NCBI GenBank assembly: GCA_963813195.1
Contig: CAWEYC010000012.1
Span: 496,001 to 560,000, forward strand
From: Roseiarcus sp963813195
GTDB taxonomy: Bacteria; Pseudomonadota; Alphaproteobacteria; Rhizobiales; Beijerinckiaceae
Length of the DNA: 64,000 nucleotides
Reading direction: 5' to 3'
The position numbers and the translations under genes were made by a program. Shown here piece after piece: positions 17,679-28,200 of the stretch (positions are counted from its first letter, which is position 1; every line of letters starts with the position of its first letter). The notes under the pieces are model-generated. The model did no database searches. It saw only the letters and a list, made by a program, of their open reading frames with translations, and had not been told where the DNA came from.

Positions 17679-18208
17679 GACAGCGCTCCTTGCCATAGCT
17701 TGAGCGGCTGAACGTTTGCGAAGGCGTTCGGTTCCGCCTGCGCCGCGTTCGCGCATTAATTTGAACCCGCGACCGGGCGAGACGGACGATTTCGTAGATG
17801 ACCGGCGATGGAGGAACCGAGCTTAGCCTCGACGTCCTCCGCGTCGCTGCCGCCTTCCGGGGTCGTCGCCTCGCGATCGCGCCCCGTGTTATTCACAAAC
17901 CGTCACGCAGAGTCTTCGTCTAGTCGCCAAGTCTGCAGTTGAGGAGTGACGCCAGCCAGCTTATGACTAAGGGATCCTTCCGCCGATGAGGCAAACCGCG
18001 TCGATGGTCCAGATATTCCATCCGAGGTAGGCCAGCTAGGGCGCACGAAATCATCCTGTGCACTCTGGTGCATTATGTTGCGCTTCAATTCGGCGTCGCA
18101 AGGGCTGCCTGCGAGCATTCACGTGGAGACCGAACACTTTCTTTAAATTGTCGGCCGTGCATTATGATGGGTGTGCGAGTGGCGCCGAGTTGCCCGAGGG
18201 CGTTCGCG
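17679..18208. other. 530-bp noncoding leader upstream of the hybrid kinase
   Basis: I see no convincing gene. A short hairpin-forming TGCAC-TCTG-GTGCA lies at 18059-18072. An in-frame extension of the kinase reading frame to 18068 lacks family-like residues and is judged untranslated. It must hold the promoters for both the kinase and the leftward hypothetical gene, but no clear -35/-10 pair is visible. Confidence 0.4.
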
Positions 18209-21127
18209 ATGGTCAGAAGTATCGTAACTCAAAGTCATGTGACAAACAGAGTTCCGGTCGGACTGGGCGCGCTGCCGCCTGGAGGCGGCGTGACCGGAGA
18301 ACTTATCCGCAACCGGGACTGGTCCATTACACCTCTGGGAGCCATCGCTGGATGGCCACAAAGCCTTACGACTTCGTTGGGCTTTCTTCTCCATTCCCCG
18401 ATTCCCATCGTCATGCTTTGGGGCGAAGAGGGGATAATGCTCTACAATGACGCGTATTCCGTCTTCGCCGGTGGTCGCCATCCCCACCTCCTGGGCTCGA
18501 GAGTGCGCGAGGGTTGGCCCGAAGTCGCCGACTTCAACGATAACGTTATGAGAGTGTGCCTGGCGGGCGGTACGCTGGCCTATCGCGATCAAGAGCTGAC
18601 TCTCTATCGGCATGGATTCGCCGAGCAGGTCTGGATGAATCTCGATTACTCGCCGGTCTTCGGCGAGGACGGGCTGCCCGCCGGCGTGATCGCGATCGTC
18701 GGGGAAACGACCGAGCGCGTCCGAGCGGAGCGGCGCAGGGACTTCCTCAGCGATCTCGGTGACGCCTTGCGCTCTCTGCAGGAGCCGCGCGCGGTGTTGG
18801 CGACGACGGCTAAGCGGTTGGGACGCTATCTGGAGGTAAGTCGTGTTGGCTACGGAGGGATCTTCGTAGAGGGGGAGGCGACCGAAGTACACGTTGACAT
18901 CGAGTGGCGCGCTGAGGCGGTGCCGTCGGTTGGCGGACGTCACAACATTCCTCGATACGCAGCGCTCTTCAGGGAGGACTTCCGCGCCGGTCGACCAATG
19001 GTGGTCGATGATTTTGTCACAGATCCGCGCACCGCCGGCAGTATTGCGGACGAGCTCGTCAAATTGTCGGTCCGCTCGCAAATCGCGGTGCCTCGCTACA
19101 TTTCCGGCCGGTTTTCGGGTGTGTTGTTCGTTCAGAGCGCCACCCCGCGTCGATGGTCGGAAGACGAGGTGCTTCTGGTCCGAGAAGTCGCCGAGCGGAC
19201 CTGGTCATTCGCTGAACGGGCGAAGGCGGAATTGGATTTGTCCGCCAGCGAAACCAGACTTCGGCTTGGGATGCTGGCTGGCCGGATGAGCACTTGGGAG
19301 GTGGACCTCGCCACCCGGAAAGTTCTCCGCTCCGACAATTCCGAAGAGTTTTTTGGCGAGGGAATAAGCCCGGAGAATTTCTACAGCCGCGTTTCTTCGG
19401 ATGACGAGGCGGCTGACCAAGCGCGCTTCGCAGCCGCATTGAACGATCCGAATGTGAATTACGACAGTGAGCTTCGCTACCGGCACCCCCGGGGGCATTG
19501 GATGTGGCTTCACATCCAGGGGCGCATCCTTCGAGACGCGGCCGGCCAGCCCTATCGCGCCTATGGAGTCTGCCTCGACGTCACGGCGCGAAAGAACGCC
19601 GAGCTCGAATTGCAGCGTCTCAATGCGCTATTGGCCGAACAGGTCGAAGCGCGAACCCAGGAGCGCGATCGGCTCTTCGAGCTGACGAGCGATTTGTTCG
19701 CGGTGGCCGGATTTGATGGCCGCTTCAAGCTCATCAATCCCGCGTGGACCAAGCTGCTTGGCCGTCCCACGGAGGAGATCCTCGCCACGCCTTTCATTGA
19801 ATCCATCCACCCCGACGATCGGCAGGCAGCCCAGGAGGTGTTGGCGACCCTCAGAGCCGGCGGCCTCATTGAAGGGTTCGAAATCAGGGCGCCAGCCGCC
19901 GACGGGAAAAACATTTGCATCTCGTGGACCGCGGTGCCGCATGAGGACAACATTTACGCCGTCGGGCGCGATGTCACGCGCGAGCGCGAGCGCGAAGAGG
20001 CGTTCCGGCAGTCTCAGAAAATGGAGGCCATCGGTCAGTTGACCGGCGGAATTGCGCATGACTTCAACAATCTGCTGGGAGCGGTGGTGGGTAGCTTTGA
20101 GCTGATCCGCCGCAAGGCCAACGACGCCGAGCGGGTCCGACGCTGGGCCGAACTGGGAATGGCCGCCGCGGAGCGCGGCGCAAAGCTGACAAGTCAGCTT
20201 CTTGCTTTCTCGCGCTCACAAAAAATGGAGCTCCAGCCTATTGTCCTTTCCGGCCTCATCGACGGCATGCGCGAGATGCTGACGCGCACGCTCGGCCCGA
20301 TGATCAAGCTTAATTTTCAATTGGATGGAGGCGACGCAAAGGTCCGAAGCGATCCCACACAGCTTGAAATGGCGGTGTTGAATCTCTCCCTGAACGCTCG
20401 CGACGCCATGCCCGCGGGAGGAGACATCACCATCCGCACCAAGCGGGTCTGGCTCAAGCACGACCCCGAGCTCCCGGCGGGCGAGTATCTTGAATTCTCG
20501 GTTAGCGACGCAGGCTCGGGTATGCCGGCTGACGTGCTCGCCCGCGCTCTCGACCCATTCTTTACGACAAAGCCCGTCGGCAAAGGGACCGGTCTGGGCC
20601 TGAGCCAAGTCTATGGCTTTGCGCGCCAGGGCGGCGGCTCGATTCGGCTCCAGAGCACGCCAGGAGCGGGGACAACAGTGCGCATCCTCCTCCCGATCGT
20701 CGAAATCGGACAAATGAGCGCCGCCCGACCCGAACCGGAAATCCCCTCGGCGCCTAGGCAAGGGGGAAAGGCGTTGATTATCGACGATGACCAGGACATG
20801 CGCCGATCCTTGCGGGAATCCCTGGAGGTCCTTGGCTACGATGTCACGGAAGCCGAGGATGGCGAGGCCGGCCTCTCGTTGCTCCTGGGCGAAAGGCCCG
20901 ACGTGATGATCGTCGACTTTGCGATGCCGGGGTTGAACGGCGCCGATGTGGCCAGGGCGGCCCGCCAACATATTAGCGATCTTCCGATCGTGCTCGTCAG
21001 CGGCTACTCGGATACCGCGATCATTGACCAGAAGATCGGCGATCAGGCGATCTTGATCCGCAAGCCGTTCCGCCTCGAAGCTCTGAAGCGCGCGATCGAG
21101 GAGGCCGCCTCCAGGTTCGTCGCGTAG
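18209..21127 (+). CDS. PAS/GAF hybrid sensor histidine kinase with receiver domain
   Basis: A 972-residue soluble sensor kinase with no membrane helix, so it probably reads an internal signal. Domains in order: a PAS-like domain (about 30-165), GAF (about 185-330), PAS with PAC (about 345-460, RHPRGHWMWLHIQG), a second PAS (about 485-590), HisKA with phospho-acceptor H617 (GGIAHDFNNLLG) and HATPase (N box LNLSLNARDAMP near 725, GTGLGLSQVYGF near 795). A C-terminal receiver follows with phospho-acceptor D903 (IVDFAMPGLNG). The HisKA/HATPase type with DFNNLL resembles the kinases that phosphorylate their own receiver. No response regulator gene is nearby, so the output is unknown. ATG 18209 has GAGGG upstream. 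Confidence 0.88.
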   Translation: MVRSIVTQSHVTNRVPVGLGALPPGGGVTGELIRNRDWSITPLGAIAGWPQSLTTSLGFLLHSPIPIVMLWGEEGIMLYNDAYSVFAGGRHPHLLGSRVREGWPEVADFNDNVMRVCLAGGTLAYRDQELTLYRHGFAEQVWMNLDYSPVFGEDGLPAGVIAIVGETTERVRAERRRDFLSDLGDALRSLQEPRAVLATTAKRLGRYLEVSRVGYGGIFVEGEATEVHVDIEWRAEAVPSVGGRHNIPRYAALFREDFRAGRPMVVDDFVTDPRTAGSIADELVKLSVRSQIAVPRYISGRFSGVLFVQSATPRRWSEDEVLLVREVAERTWSFAERAKAELDLSASETRLRLGMLAGRMSTWEVDLATRKVLRSDNSEEFFGEGISPENFYSRVSSDDEAADQARFAAALNDPNVNYDSELRYRHPRGHWMWLHIQGRILRDAAGQPYRAYGVCLDVTARKNAELELQRLNALLAEQVEARTQERDRLFELTSDLFAVAGFDGRFKLINPAWTKLLGRPTEEILATPFIESIHPDDRQAAQEVLATLRAGGLIEGFEIRAPAADGKNICISWTAVPHEDNIYAVGRDVTREREREEAFRQSQKMEAIGQLTGGIAHDFNNLLGAVVGSFELIRRKANDAERVRRWAELGMAAAERGAKLTSQLLAFSRSQKMELQPIVLSGLIDGMREMLTRTLGPMIKLNFQLDGGDAKVRSDPTQLEMAVLNLSLNARDAMPAGGDITIRTKRVWLKHDPELPAGEYLEFSVSDAGSGMPADVLARALDPFFTTKPVGKGTGLGLSQVYGFARQGGGSIRLQSTPGAGTTVRILLPIVEIGQMSAARPEPEIPSAPRQGGKALIIDDDQDMRRSLRESLEVLGYDVTEAEDGEAGLSLLLGERPDVMIVDFAMPGLNGADVARAARQHISDLPIVLVSGYSDTAIIDQKIGDQAILIRKPFRLEALKRAIEEAASRFVA

Positions 21128-21144
21128 CGATTGGCCGTGGCCGT

Positions 21145-22609
21145 CTATGTCGCGGTGTCGGCCTCGACGACGTCCTTCTTGCGACGGTGACCGCTCATCA
21201 TCGCGCCGGCATTGATGGGAAAACCCAAGCAGACCGGGGCGGCGAGCAGCGAGATGGCGGTGACGACCAGGAACGCCGCCGAAAAGCCGCCGATCGTCAC
21301 GTGGACGTGGTCGCCGATCATCTTCGACGCCGTCAGGGCGAGGGCGCCCGTGCAGATGCCGAAGGACAACATCAATTGCTGGAACGTCGTGTAGAAACTG
21401 TTGGCGGCGGCCATGCGCTCCGACGGAATGTCGTCGTAGGCGACCGTGTTGTAGGCGGTGAATTGCAGCGACATCGAGAAGCCGCAGACGGCAAGCACGG
21501 CGAATACGATCCAGTGCGGCCAATCCGGTCGGAAAGCGGCGCAAATTGCGTAAAGCAGGCTGGATAGGACGCCGTTCCAGATCAACGCCGTACGAAAGCC
21601 GAAGCGTTTCAGGATCGGCGCCGCGGCCGCCTTCATCGCCATGGACCCGCCGGCGGTCGCGAGAGTCATAAAGCCGGTCTCCGCCGCCGACATGCCAAAG
21701 CCGATCTGCATCATCAGCGGCAACAGAAAGGGCTGCGCGCCCTGGGTGATGCGAGTCAGAGAGCCGGCGACTACGGCGACGCGAAATGTCCGAATGCGCA
21801 TCAGGCTGAGATCGAGGATCGCCGTCATTCGCCGCTGGCGCCGGGCATAGCCGACATAGGCGAGGCCGACCGCGAAACCGGCGCCGATCAGCGCGAGGGC
21901 AACCGGCGCTTCGCCGGCGCCGCGGCTGAGAAGTCTCGAAGCCGAACAGCAGGCACGCCAGCGAGACGCCGGACAGCGCGAAGCCGACGATGTCAAAAGT
22001 CTGGCGCGTCGCGAACCGTGTGTTCTCGATGAAGATCCGGGTCAGGACGAGGCCAAGAATGCCGATCGGCACGTTGATGTAAAATATCCAGCGCCAGTTG
22101 AGGTAGGTGACGATGAGGCCGCCGATCGGTGGTCCCAGAATCGGACCGATCAAGGCCGGCACGAGATACCAGTTCATCGCCGACACCATGTCCTGCTTGT
22201 CGACGCTGCGCAGGAGCACAAGACGGCCCACCGGAATCATCATCGCGCCGCCGGCGCCCTGCAAAAGCCGCGCGAGGACGAGCATCGTCAAATTGGGCGC
22301 CTGGGCGCATAGAACCGAACCGCCGGTAAAAATCGCGATAGCGGAAAAAAACACCGTCCGCGCGCCAAACCTGTCGGCGAGGTTGCCGCTTGCCGGAATG
22401 AGAACCGCAAGGCTCAAAAGGTAGGACGTCAGCGCGATGCTCATATGCGACGGCGAGACCACGAAATGCTGCGCCATAACCGGCAGCGCCGTCGCAAGCA
22501 CGGTCGCGTCGAGCTGCTCCATGAACATGGCGCTGGCGATGATCAGCGCGGTAGTACGGTAGTTCGACCTCCGGATATCTACGGCGCGTCCAGCAGTCAG
22601 TTCCGACAT
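21145..22609 (-). pseudogene. MFS drug-efflux transporter (DHA2/EmrB-like), frameshifted
   Basis: Inner-membrane proton antiporter with 14 predicted helices. The N-terminal half (from ATG 22609, MSELTAG) carries motif C-like segments, D in MEQLDATVLATALP, and motif A SGNLADRFGARTVF. It stays in one frame up to CLLFGFET. The C-terminal half (LSRGAGEAPVALALIGAG to the stop at 21145) is in another frame. Deleting one base near 21931-21936 fuses them into a normal EmrB-type protein. It is convergent with the kinase gene (17 bp between stops). As written it is disrupted; an extra base in the sequence would explain it equally well. Confidence 0.78.
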
Positions 22610-23063
22610 GATCGGCAGTGTTTCCAGTTGCACAGGCGTCGCGCAAAGATCAGGCGCACGCGACTCCACGAGGCGAATTGGGCCGATTTAGAACTGGTCG
22701 GACCAGAAAAACCCAAAGCATAGAGGCCCTCGAAAATTGGTGAAACGGAAAAACCGCATACCTGATGCGCTGAATTGGCATTCCTGCCCCGGCGCCGAGA
22801 ACCGAATCATTCCGTCCCCACCGCCTAAGCCCTCTTGCTTAGATCGAACGAGATAGCAGCGGCGATGGGCCGAGCCGATCCTCCCGATGGACTATTCGGT
22901 TATACGAAGAGCCGACTTACGGCGGCGGCGCCAGAGGCGGATGATCACTTCCGATTGAGATCTTGAACCAGATCCGTTCCGGCTCAGGGACAATACGCCG
23001 CGCCCGCAGTCGGTTTGCGAGGCGCATCTGGGTTGCTTCCGTTCGCGACGCTGTGGCATCGTC
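22610..23063. other. 454-bp intergenic region
   Basis: I found no gene here. A leftward frame (22917-23249) is low-complexity, Arg/Glu/Pro-rich and looks like chance. The region must contain the promoter of the MFS gene, and a palindrome lies at 22694-22706. Confidence 0.4.
22694..22706. promoter_or_regulatory. CTGGTC-G-GACCAG palindrome upstream of the MFS pump
   Basis: A perfect 6-bp inverted repeat with a 1-bp centre lies 85 bp upstream of the MFS start codon. It is followed on the + strand by AAAAA. The size suits a dimeric repressor site, such as a TetR- or MarR-type regulator of a drug pump. No regulator gene is adjacent, so this is a guess from symmetry and position. Confidence 0.25.
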
Positions 23064-23327
23064 ATGAAGACGCTTTTCCCTCCGATCTACAAACACTTGC
23101 CCGTCGACGCCGGCGTTCTGCACGAAAGCGTGCGGCGACAATTCTGGCTCTCGCTGGCCGTGCTGTTCGCGCTCGCTTTCGCCGCCGTGGGCCATGTGCG
23201 GCCGGTCGTCGAGGCGCCGGCGGCTCCGGCCGGGCTCCGCCATCCCCACGTCGTCACGCCGACCTTCGTGCCGCCGACGGGTGCGCCCGTGCGCCCCCCA
23301 GCGGACTGGCGTGTCCGCGTGGGGTGA
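23064..23327 (+). CDS. Small single-pass membrane protein, unknown
   Basis: An 87-residue frame with one clear hydrophobic helix (about 27-45, FWLSLAVLFALAFAAVGHV). The N-terminus is basic/polar and the tail is Pro/Ala/Val-rich, presumably periplasmic. It resembles no family I know. There is no good ribosome-binding site, so it may not be expressed. Confidence 0.4.
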   Translation: MKTLFPPIYKHLPVDAGVLHESVRRQFWLSLAVLFALAFAAVGHVRPVVEAPAAPAGLRHPHVVTPTFVPPTGAPVRPPADWRVRVG

Positions 23328-23375
23328 GGCGCGAGCGCCGCGCGGGGCGGGCGAGTACTGGCGGATTTTCCCGGC

Positions 23376-23666
23376 CTACGACGGTCGGGACTGGCGCGGT
23401 GCGCAACAGCGGCAACCCGCGCGATGGGCGGCTGTCGCGGCCCCCACATCGTCGGCGCGAAATTGACCGCTGTTCTGCAACTCGCCTCTTGCAAGACCGC
23501 GAGACCCTGACGAGCGATCTCGCGTTCCCATAGCCGGTGCGGAGAAAAAAGCTCGCGGCGCCGGCCGGCTGCATTGTGGACATCGCTGCTTTCGGTCCGA
23601 TTCGGCCATCGGCCGCGCCAGGCGGAATGGACCGCAGTCGGCACAATCATAATCATACGAGGGCAT
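23376..23666 (-). CDS. FmdB-family zinc-ribbon protein
   Basis: A 96-residue protein that opens MPSYDYDCADCGPF. Two CxxC knuckles (C8/C11 and C29/C32) form the FmdB/CxxC_CxxC_SSSS zinc ribbon. A disordered middle follows, with a C-terminal Cys cluster (GCRCC) that is common in the family. FmdB was first noted beside formamidase genes as a putative regulator; its function is unknown. No amidase-operon partner is adjacent here. Confidence 0.75.
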   Translation of the reverse strand: MPSYDYDCADCGPFRLARPMAESDRKQRCPQCSRPAPRAFFSAPAMGTRDRSSGSRGLARGELQNSGQFRADDVGAATAAHRAGCRCCAPRQSRPS

Positions 23667-23746
23667 TGCAGATTCCGGCTGGCCGCACTTGAACGTTACT
23701 GCATCTCTCGTTCGAGCGCCACGACTGAGCGGTCGGCTCTCGTCCT

Positions 23747-24091
23747 TTATTGCCGCGTCAGTGTCGCCAAGCCGTCCCCCATCGGGCTGTGAGCGAAACC
23801 AGAGGCGGTCGCAGCGTTAACTTTGGTGATTTTCACGTCGTAGTTTTCGTGGTCGCCGAAAGAAACGGTCTTGTGGGTTATCTGACAGTATCCGATGCCG
23901 AACGGCTGGCCGCCCCTGATCGCGTAGCTGACCACCTTTCCCGCGGATATCGTCACGGAGACCGGTTCGCTGTTGTTGAGCAGGCCGACCCAAGTTCCGT
24001 CCCACGAACTCACCGATGCCGCCTGCGCCGAGGCCGGGATAAGAGTGGCAAGCAACACCAACATTACATTCAACCTCCGTCCAATTGTCAT
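23747..24091 (-). CDS. Small secreted protein, unknown
   Basis: A 114-residue protein with a signal peptide (MTIGRRLNVMLVLLATLIPASAQA, cleavage after AQA). The mature part of about 90 residues is beta-rich, with WDGTWVGLLNNSEPVSVTI and GIGYCQITHKTVSFGD. This looks like a small lipocalin-like or calycin-like extracytoplasmic domain, but I do not recognise the family. ATG 24091 has GGAG 5 bp upstream. The tandem 27-bp repeat just upstream could be read as an N-terminal extension (KEHPPNLNL twice), but that would bury the signal peptide. Confidence 0.6.
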   Translation of the reverse strand: MTIGRRLNVMLVLLATLIPASAQAASVSSWDGTWVGLLNNSEPVSVTISAGKVVSYAIRGGQPFGIGYCQITHKTVSFGDHENYDVKITKVNAATASGFAHSPMGDGLATLTRQ

Positions 24092-24101
24092 TCTGATCTC
24101 C

Positions 24102-24155
24102 TTTAGATTTGGCGGATGTTCTTTCAAATTTAGATTTGGCGGATGTTCTTTCAAA
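24102..24155. repeat. 27-bp perfect tandem duplication
   Basis: Two exact head-to-tail copies, 24102-24128 and 24129-24155, each beginning TTTAGATTTGGCGGATG. They lie in the 5' leader of the secreted-protein gene, with the first copy reaching the ribosome-binding site region. The length is a multiple of three, so it would be in frame if translated. A recent slippage-type duplication is the simplest reading. Confidence 0.85.
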
Positions 24156-24258
24156 GAATCATTCTGGCCTAGTCAAGGCGAGATTAAGTGGTCAGCGGGG
24201 CAGTCCTGGGAGCGCATCGCCCCTCGAGCCGGCGGTTTCGCAGCGGAACGCCTCGGCG

Positions 24259-24405
24259 ATGCCGGATTATCTCTCGGTCTCGTCCGCGGACAATTTCGGC
24301 CTCGGCGCGATTGCGGCGGAACCAATCTCGCCTTATGTCCGCGGCGAGGGCGTTGCCGGCATTCCGACCTACGGCGCGGAAGACTTCGCCACGATCAATC
24401 TGTAA
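24259..24405 (+). CDS. Very short unassigned frame
   Basis: A 48-codon frame (MPDYLSVSSADNFGLGAIA, ending AEDFATINL) before the SDR gene. Composition is protein-like, but I recognise no family and there is no strong ribosome-binding site. The rest of the 365-bp gap between 24092 and 24456 holds the 27-bp tandem repeat and nothing else I can see. Confidence 0.25.
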   Translation: MPDYLSVSSADNFGLGAIAAEPISPYVRGEGVAGIPTYGAEDFATINL

Positions 24406-24456
24406 CGCGGAGCCGGCGGCGGTCGTACGCCCTCTGCACGAGACGAGAGAAAAGCC

Positions 24457-25248
24457 ATGGATCTCGAATTGAAGGGCAAACGCGCTCTGGTCAGCGCCAG
24501 CACAGCCGGCATCGGTTTCGCGATCGCCAGCCGCCTGGCACAGGAAGGCGCGCGCGTGATCGTTAATGGACGTACGCAGCCCGCCGTCAATGCGGTCGTG
24601 GCGCAATTGCGATCGACGACGGGCGGCGACGTGGAAGGATTTGCCGGCGATCTCGCCACGGCCGCGGCGGCCGAAGCTCTCGCCCGCCGTTTTCCCGAGG
24701 TCGAGATTTTAGTCAACAACCTCGGCATCTTCGAACCGAAGCCTTTCGAGGAGATTCCCGACGCCGACTGGCGGCGATTCTTCGAGGCGAACGTCCTTAG
24801 CGGGGTGCGCCTGGCTCGCCTCTACCTGCCTGGCATGCGGCGCGCCGATTGGGGCCGGATCATCTTCATTTCCAGCGAAAGCGCTGTGCAGATCCCGGCC
24901 GAGATGATCCACTACGGCATGACGAAGACGGCTCAAATCGCCGTCTCGCGCGGCTTGGCGGAGGCGGTCGCCGGCACCGGCATCACCGTCAACAGCATCC
25001 TGCCGGGGCCGACGAAGTCACGCGGCGTCAACGATTTCGTCGAGGCCCTGGCCGAGTCCGAGGGCAAATCTTTCGAGGAATTCGAAGCGGAATTCTTCGA
25101 GAAGGTGCGCCCAACCTCACTGATCAAGCGCTTCGCCACACCTGAAGAAGTCGCCTCGCTGGTGGCCTATGTCGCCAGCCCGCTGGCGTCGGCCACGACT
25201 GGCGCGGCGCTCCGGGTCGATGGCGGCGTCGTCAAGAGCGCGTTCTGA
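24457..25248 (+). CDS. SDR family oxidoreductase
   Basis: Rossmann-fold NAD(P)-dependent short-chain dehydrogenase/reductase of 263 residues. The cofactor motif is slightly changed (SASTAGIGFAIA). The NNLG strand motif is present, as is the catalytic Ser-Tyr-Lys set (ISSESAVQIP, YGMTK). It ends with the usual TGAALRVDGGVV. A long helix-rich insertion after the catalytic Lys (EALAESEGKSFEEFEAEF) is typical of a subgroup annotated as 3-oxoacyl-ACP reductase-like with unknown substrate. GAGA-rich sequence precedes the ATG. It is convergent with lhr, with 2 bp between the stops. Confidence 0.85.
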   Translation: MDLELKGKRALVSASTAGIGFAIASRLAQEGARVIVNGRTQPAVNAVVAQLRSTTGGDVEGFAGDLATAAAAEALARRFPEVEILVNNLGIFEPKPFEEIPDADWRRFFEANVLSGVRLARLYLPGMRRADWGRIIFISSESAVQIPAEMIHYGMTKTAQIAVSRGLAEAVAGTGITVNSILPGPTKSRGVNDFVEALAESEGKSFEEFEAEFFEKVRPTSLIKRFATPEEVASLVAYVASPLASATTGAALRVDGGVVKSAF

Positions 25249-25250
25249 CG

Positions 25251-28200
25251 CTAGAGGTCGGCAAGCGCTCCCCGCGCCGCGGATCGCACAAGCCGCTTTT
25301 CCGCCTCCCAACGGCTCGCATTGTCGAGCGACGCCAGGAACTGCACTTTGCCGCCCTCGAGGGCGGCGACCGGCAGGCCGTCCCGAAAGACGAGCCGATT
25401 GGAGGTCAGCGCCGCCAATCTCGGCCCGGGCGTCAGGATGCCGACGAGGTTCAGCGGGTCGGCGCCGGACAGCGAGATCCATTGGTCGGGAGAGGGCCGC
25501 CGTCGCGTCTCCCGCAGCAAGGCGACAGCATCCGGCAAGGCATATTGCTCGCCGGAGAAGCCGGCGACGAAGCGGCCGCCGCGAATTTCCCCGCGCGCCT
25601 CGAGCCTGCGATAGACCCGCAGCAATTCGCGCCATGGCGGCAGCCAACCACCTTCCCGCCCCAGCATGCGAAAGAACACCACGCCATAGCGGCGCAACAA
25701 AGTGCGCGCGACATGCTCGATGCCGGCGGCCTTGGTCGGCTCGTCGACGGGCGTGGTCGGCGCGCGCCGGACCAATCCCCAGCGCCCGCCGCTCTCCATG
25801 TCGAACGCGAGCACCTTGCCGCGCCGCCTGGCGCCGTTGAGCGGTTTGCGCTGGCCCGACGGAACCAGCAGGGCGCGCAGGCCGCCGAAACTGTCCGAGG
25901 TCACCAGCCCGAGGGCCACCAGCTCGGCGAGCGCCTCCTCGAGTTGTGGCCGCAGCAGATGCGCCGCCTCGGCCAGTTCGTTGAAGAACAAGGCGCCATG
26001 CCTGCCGAGGCAGTCGAGCACGGCGTGGGCGCGGGACCCGGGAGGCGCCGCGTCGACTTGGGGCGCCAGCGTCATCCAGAGCGGCATCCGCCGTCGATCC
26101 AGCAATGCGATCGGGGCGGAGCGCATCGGCGTGGCTGACCGAGCGCGCCCGTTGCCTTGCGGAGGCGGGGCGAGGCGCGCCCAGGCCGAGCGGCCGGCAA
26201 GGCACTGAGCGTCGAGCCAAGCGGGCTGGTAGCCTTGAACTCGGGCCGGCAAAATCTCCGTTTCCCACGAGCGAGCGGGGGTCTCGAAGCCTTCCAAAGA
26301 GGCCAGGGCGATCGGAAGGGCGTCCGGGCCTTCGAGGCGCGTCTCCTCCGACACATGCTGCCAAGCGAACAGAAAGCGCAGGAAGTCGCGCGCCGAGACG
26401 GGCTCGATTTCCGAGCGCAGCCGCTGGATCGTGTAGCGATGGATACGGGCGAGCAGGCGGCGGTCGCACCATTGCTCATCGTTGACGCCGGGGATGAACC
26501 GTCCGCGCAGGATGGTCCCCTCGACCTCCAGCGCTACGAGAGCGTTGGCGACCACATCCGGCTCCAACCCGAGCGACGCTGGCAGGTCAGCCTGGCTGAC
26601 CGGGCCGAGACCTTCCAGACGGCCGCGCACGATCTCGACCAGCGCCTGATCCCGCTCCCAGACAGTCTGCGCCTGTTCCGCCGGCGGTGCGATCCGCGGC
26701 TGCAGCGCCGCGTCCGGCCATACGGCCGTGAACTGGGCCAGCCGCTCGGCGGGGACCCAGAGTGAGGTCCGCCGCGTTTTGAACCGGGTGACCCGCTTCT
26801 CGAGCGCGAGCGAAGTGAGCCAGTCCCTCCAGGCTGGCGTGGCTTGCACCTCCGCGTCGGTCAGGCAGCCGAGCCATAGGAGCGCGTCGTGCAGTTCCTC
26901 GGCATTGGCCGCATCCGGCCACGCCTCGGCGCGAACCCGGGCGATCGCGTCCGGATCGAGCCGCCCGAGCTCCGATGCGCTCTCCGGATCTTGCCAGCGT
27001 CTCGCCATGACGGCTTGAGTTCGCCGCTCCTCGAGCGGCGCATCGTCAAGGAAAGCGTAGGGTCGCGCCGACAAAACTTCCAGCGCGAGCGGCGACGGCT
27101 GGGTCAGGTCGCAGGCGGCAACACGGATGACGCCCGCTTCGAGTCGCGCCAGCAGCCGCTCCAACCCGTCGATATCCATTGCATCGTGCAGGCAGTCGTC
27201 GATCGCCTGATTGGTCAGCGGATGATCGGGAATCTCGCGCTCTCCCACCAGATTTTCCGCGCAGGCGATCTGGTCGGGGAACACCGCCGCGATGAGGTCC
27301 TCGGCCTGCATGCGCATGAACTGCGGCGGCACTTTCTTGCCGGCCCGGAATCTCGGCAGCGCGAGCGCCACCCCCGCCACCCAGCGCCAACGGGTGGTGA
27401 ACATCGGCGCGTCGAGCATCGCCTGGATCAACACCGCGCGGACGCTCGTCGAGTGGAGATAGCGCGCGACCTCGCCGAGATCGAAGCTGTGCGCCGTGGT
27501 CAGCGACAATACGATGTTGTCCTCGGTGGCCGCCGCCTGCAATTCGAAATTGAACTTGCGGCAGAATCGCTTGCGCAGCGCCAGTCCCCAGGCGCGGTTG
27601 ATGCGGCTGCCGAATGGCGCGTGGATGACGAGCTGCATGCCGCCGGCTTCATCGAAGAAGCGCTCCAGCACGATGCGGTCCTGCGTCGGCAGGCCGCCGA
27701 GCGCCGCGGCCCCCGCGGCGAGATATTCGACCAACTGCTCGGCGGCGGGCGCGGCGAGACCGATCGTCTCCAGCCACTGTAACGCGCGCTCCTTCGACGG
27801 GTCGGTCAGCAGCCGCGATTCGACTTCGGCGCGCAGGCGCGAAACCGCGGACGAAAGCTCGTTGGTGCGGCCCGGCGCTTCGCCGAGCCAGAACGGGATG
27901 GTCGGCGGCTGGCCGTGAGCATCCTCCACCCGCACCGTCCCGCGCTCGACCCTGAGGATGCGATAGGAGGCATTGCCGAGCTGGAAGACGTCGCCCTGCA
28001 TGCTCTCGACGGCGAAATCTTCGTTGACGCTGCCGATGACGTGATTCTCCGGCTCCAACACCACCTGATAGTCGGCGGTGTCGGGGATCGTGCCGCCCGA
28101 GGTAAGCGCGGTCGTGCGTGCGCCGCGCCGGCCGCGCAGCATCTGGTTGACCGCATCGCGGTGGATGAGCGCCCCGCGTCGTCCGTGGCGGGTCGCGAAG

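Noticed and set aside
22917..23249. 110-codon - strand frame in the gap after the MFS pump
   Set aside because: Charged, repetitive composition, no ribosome-binding site, and it overlaps the better small membrane-protein frame on the other strand.
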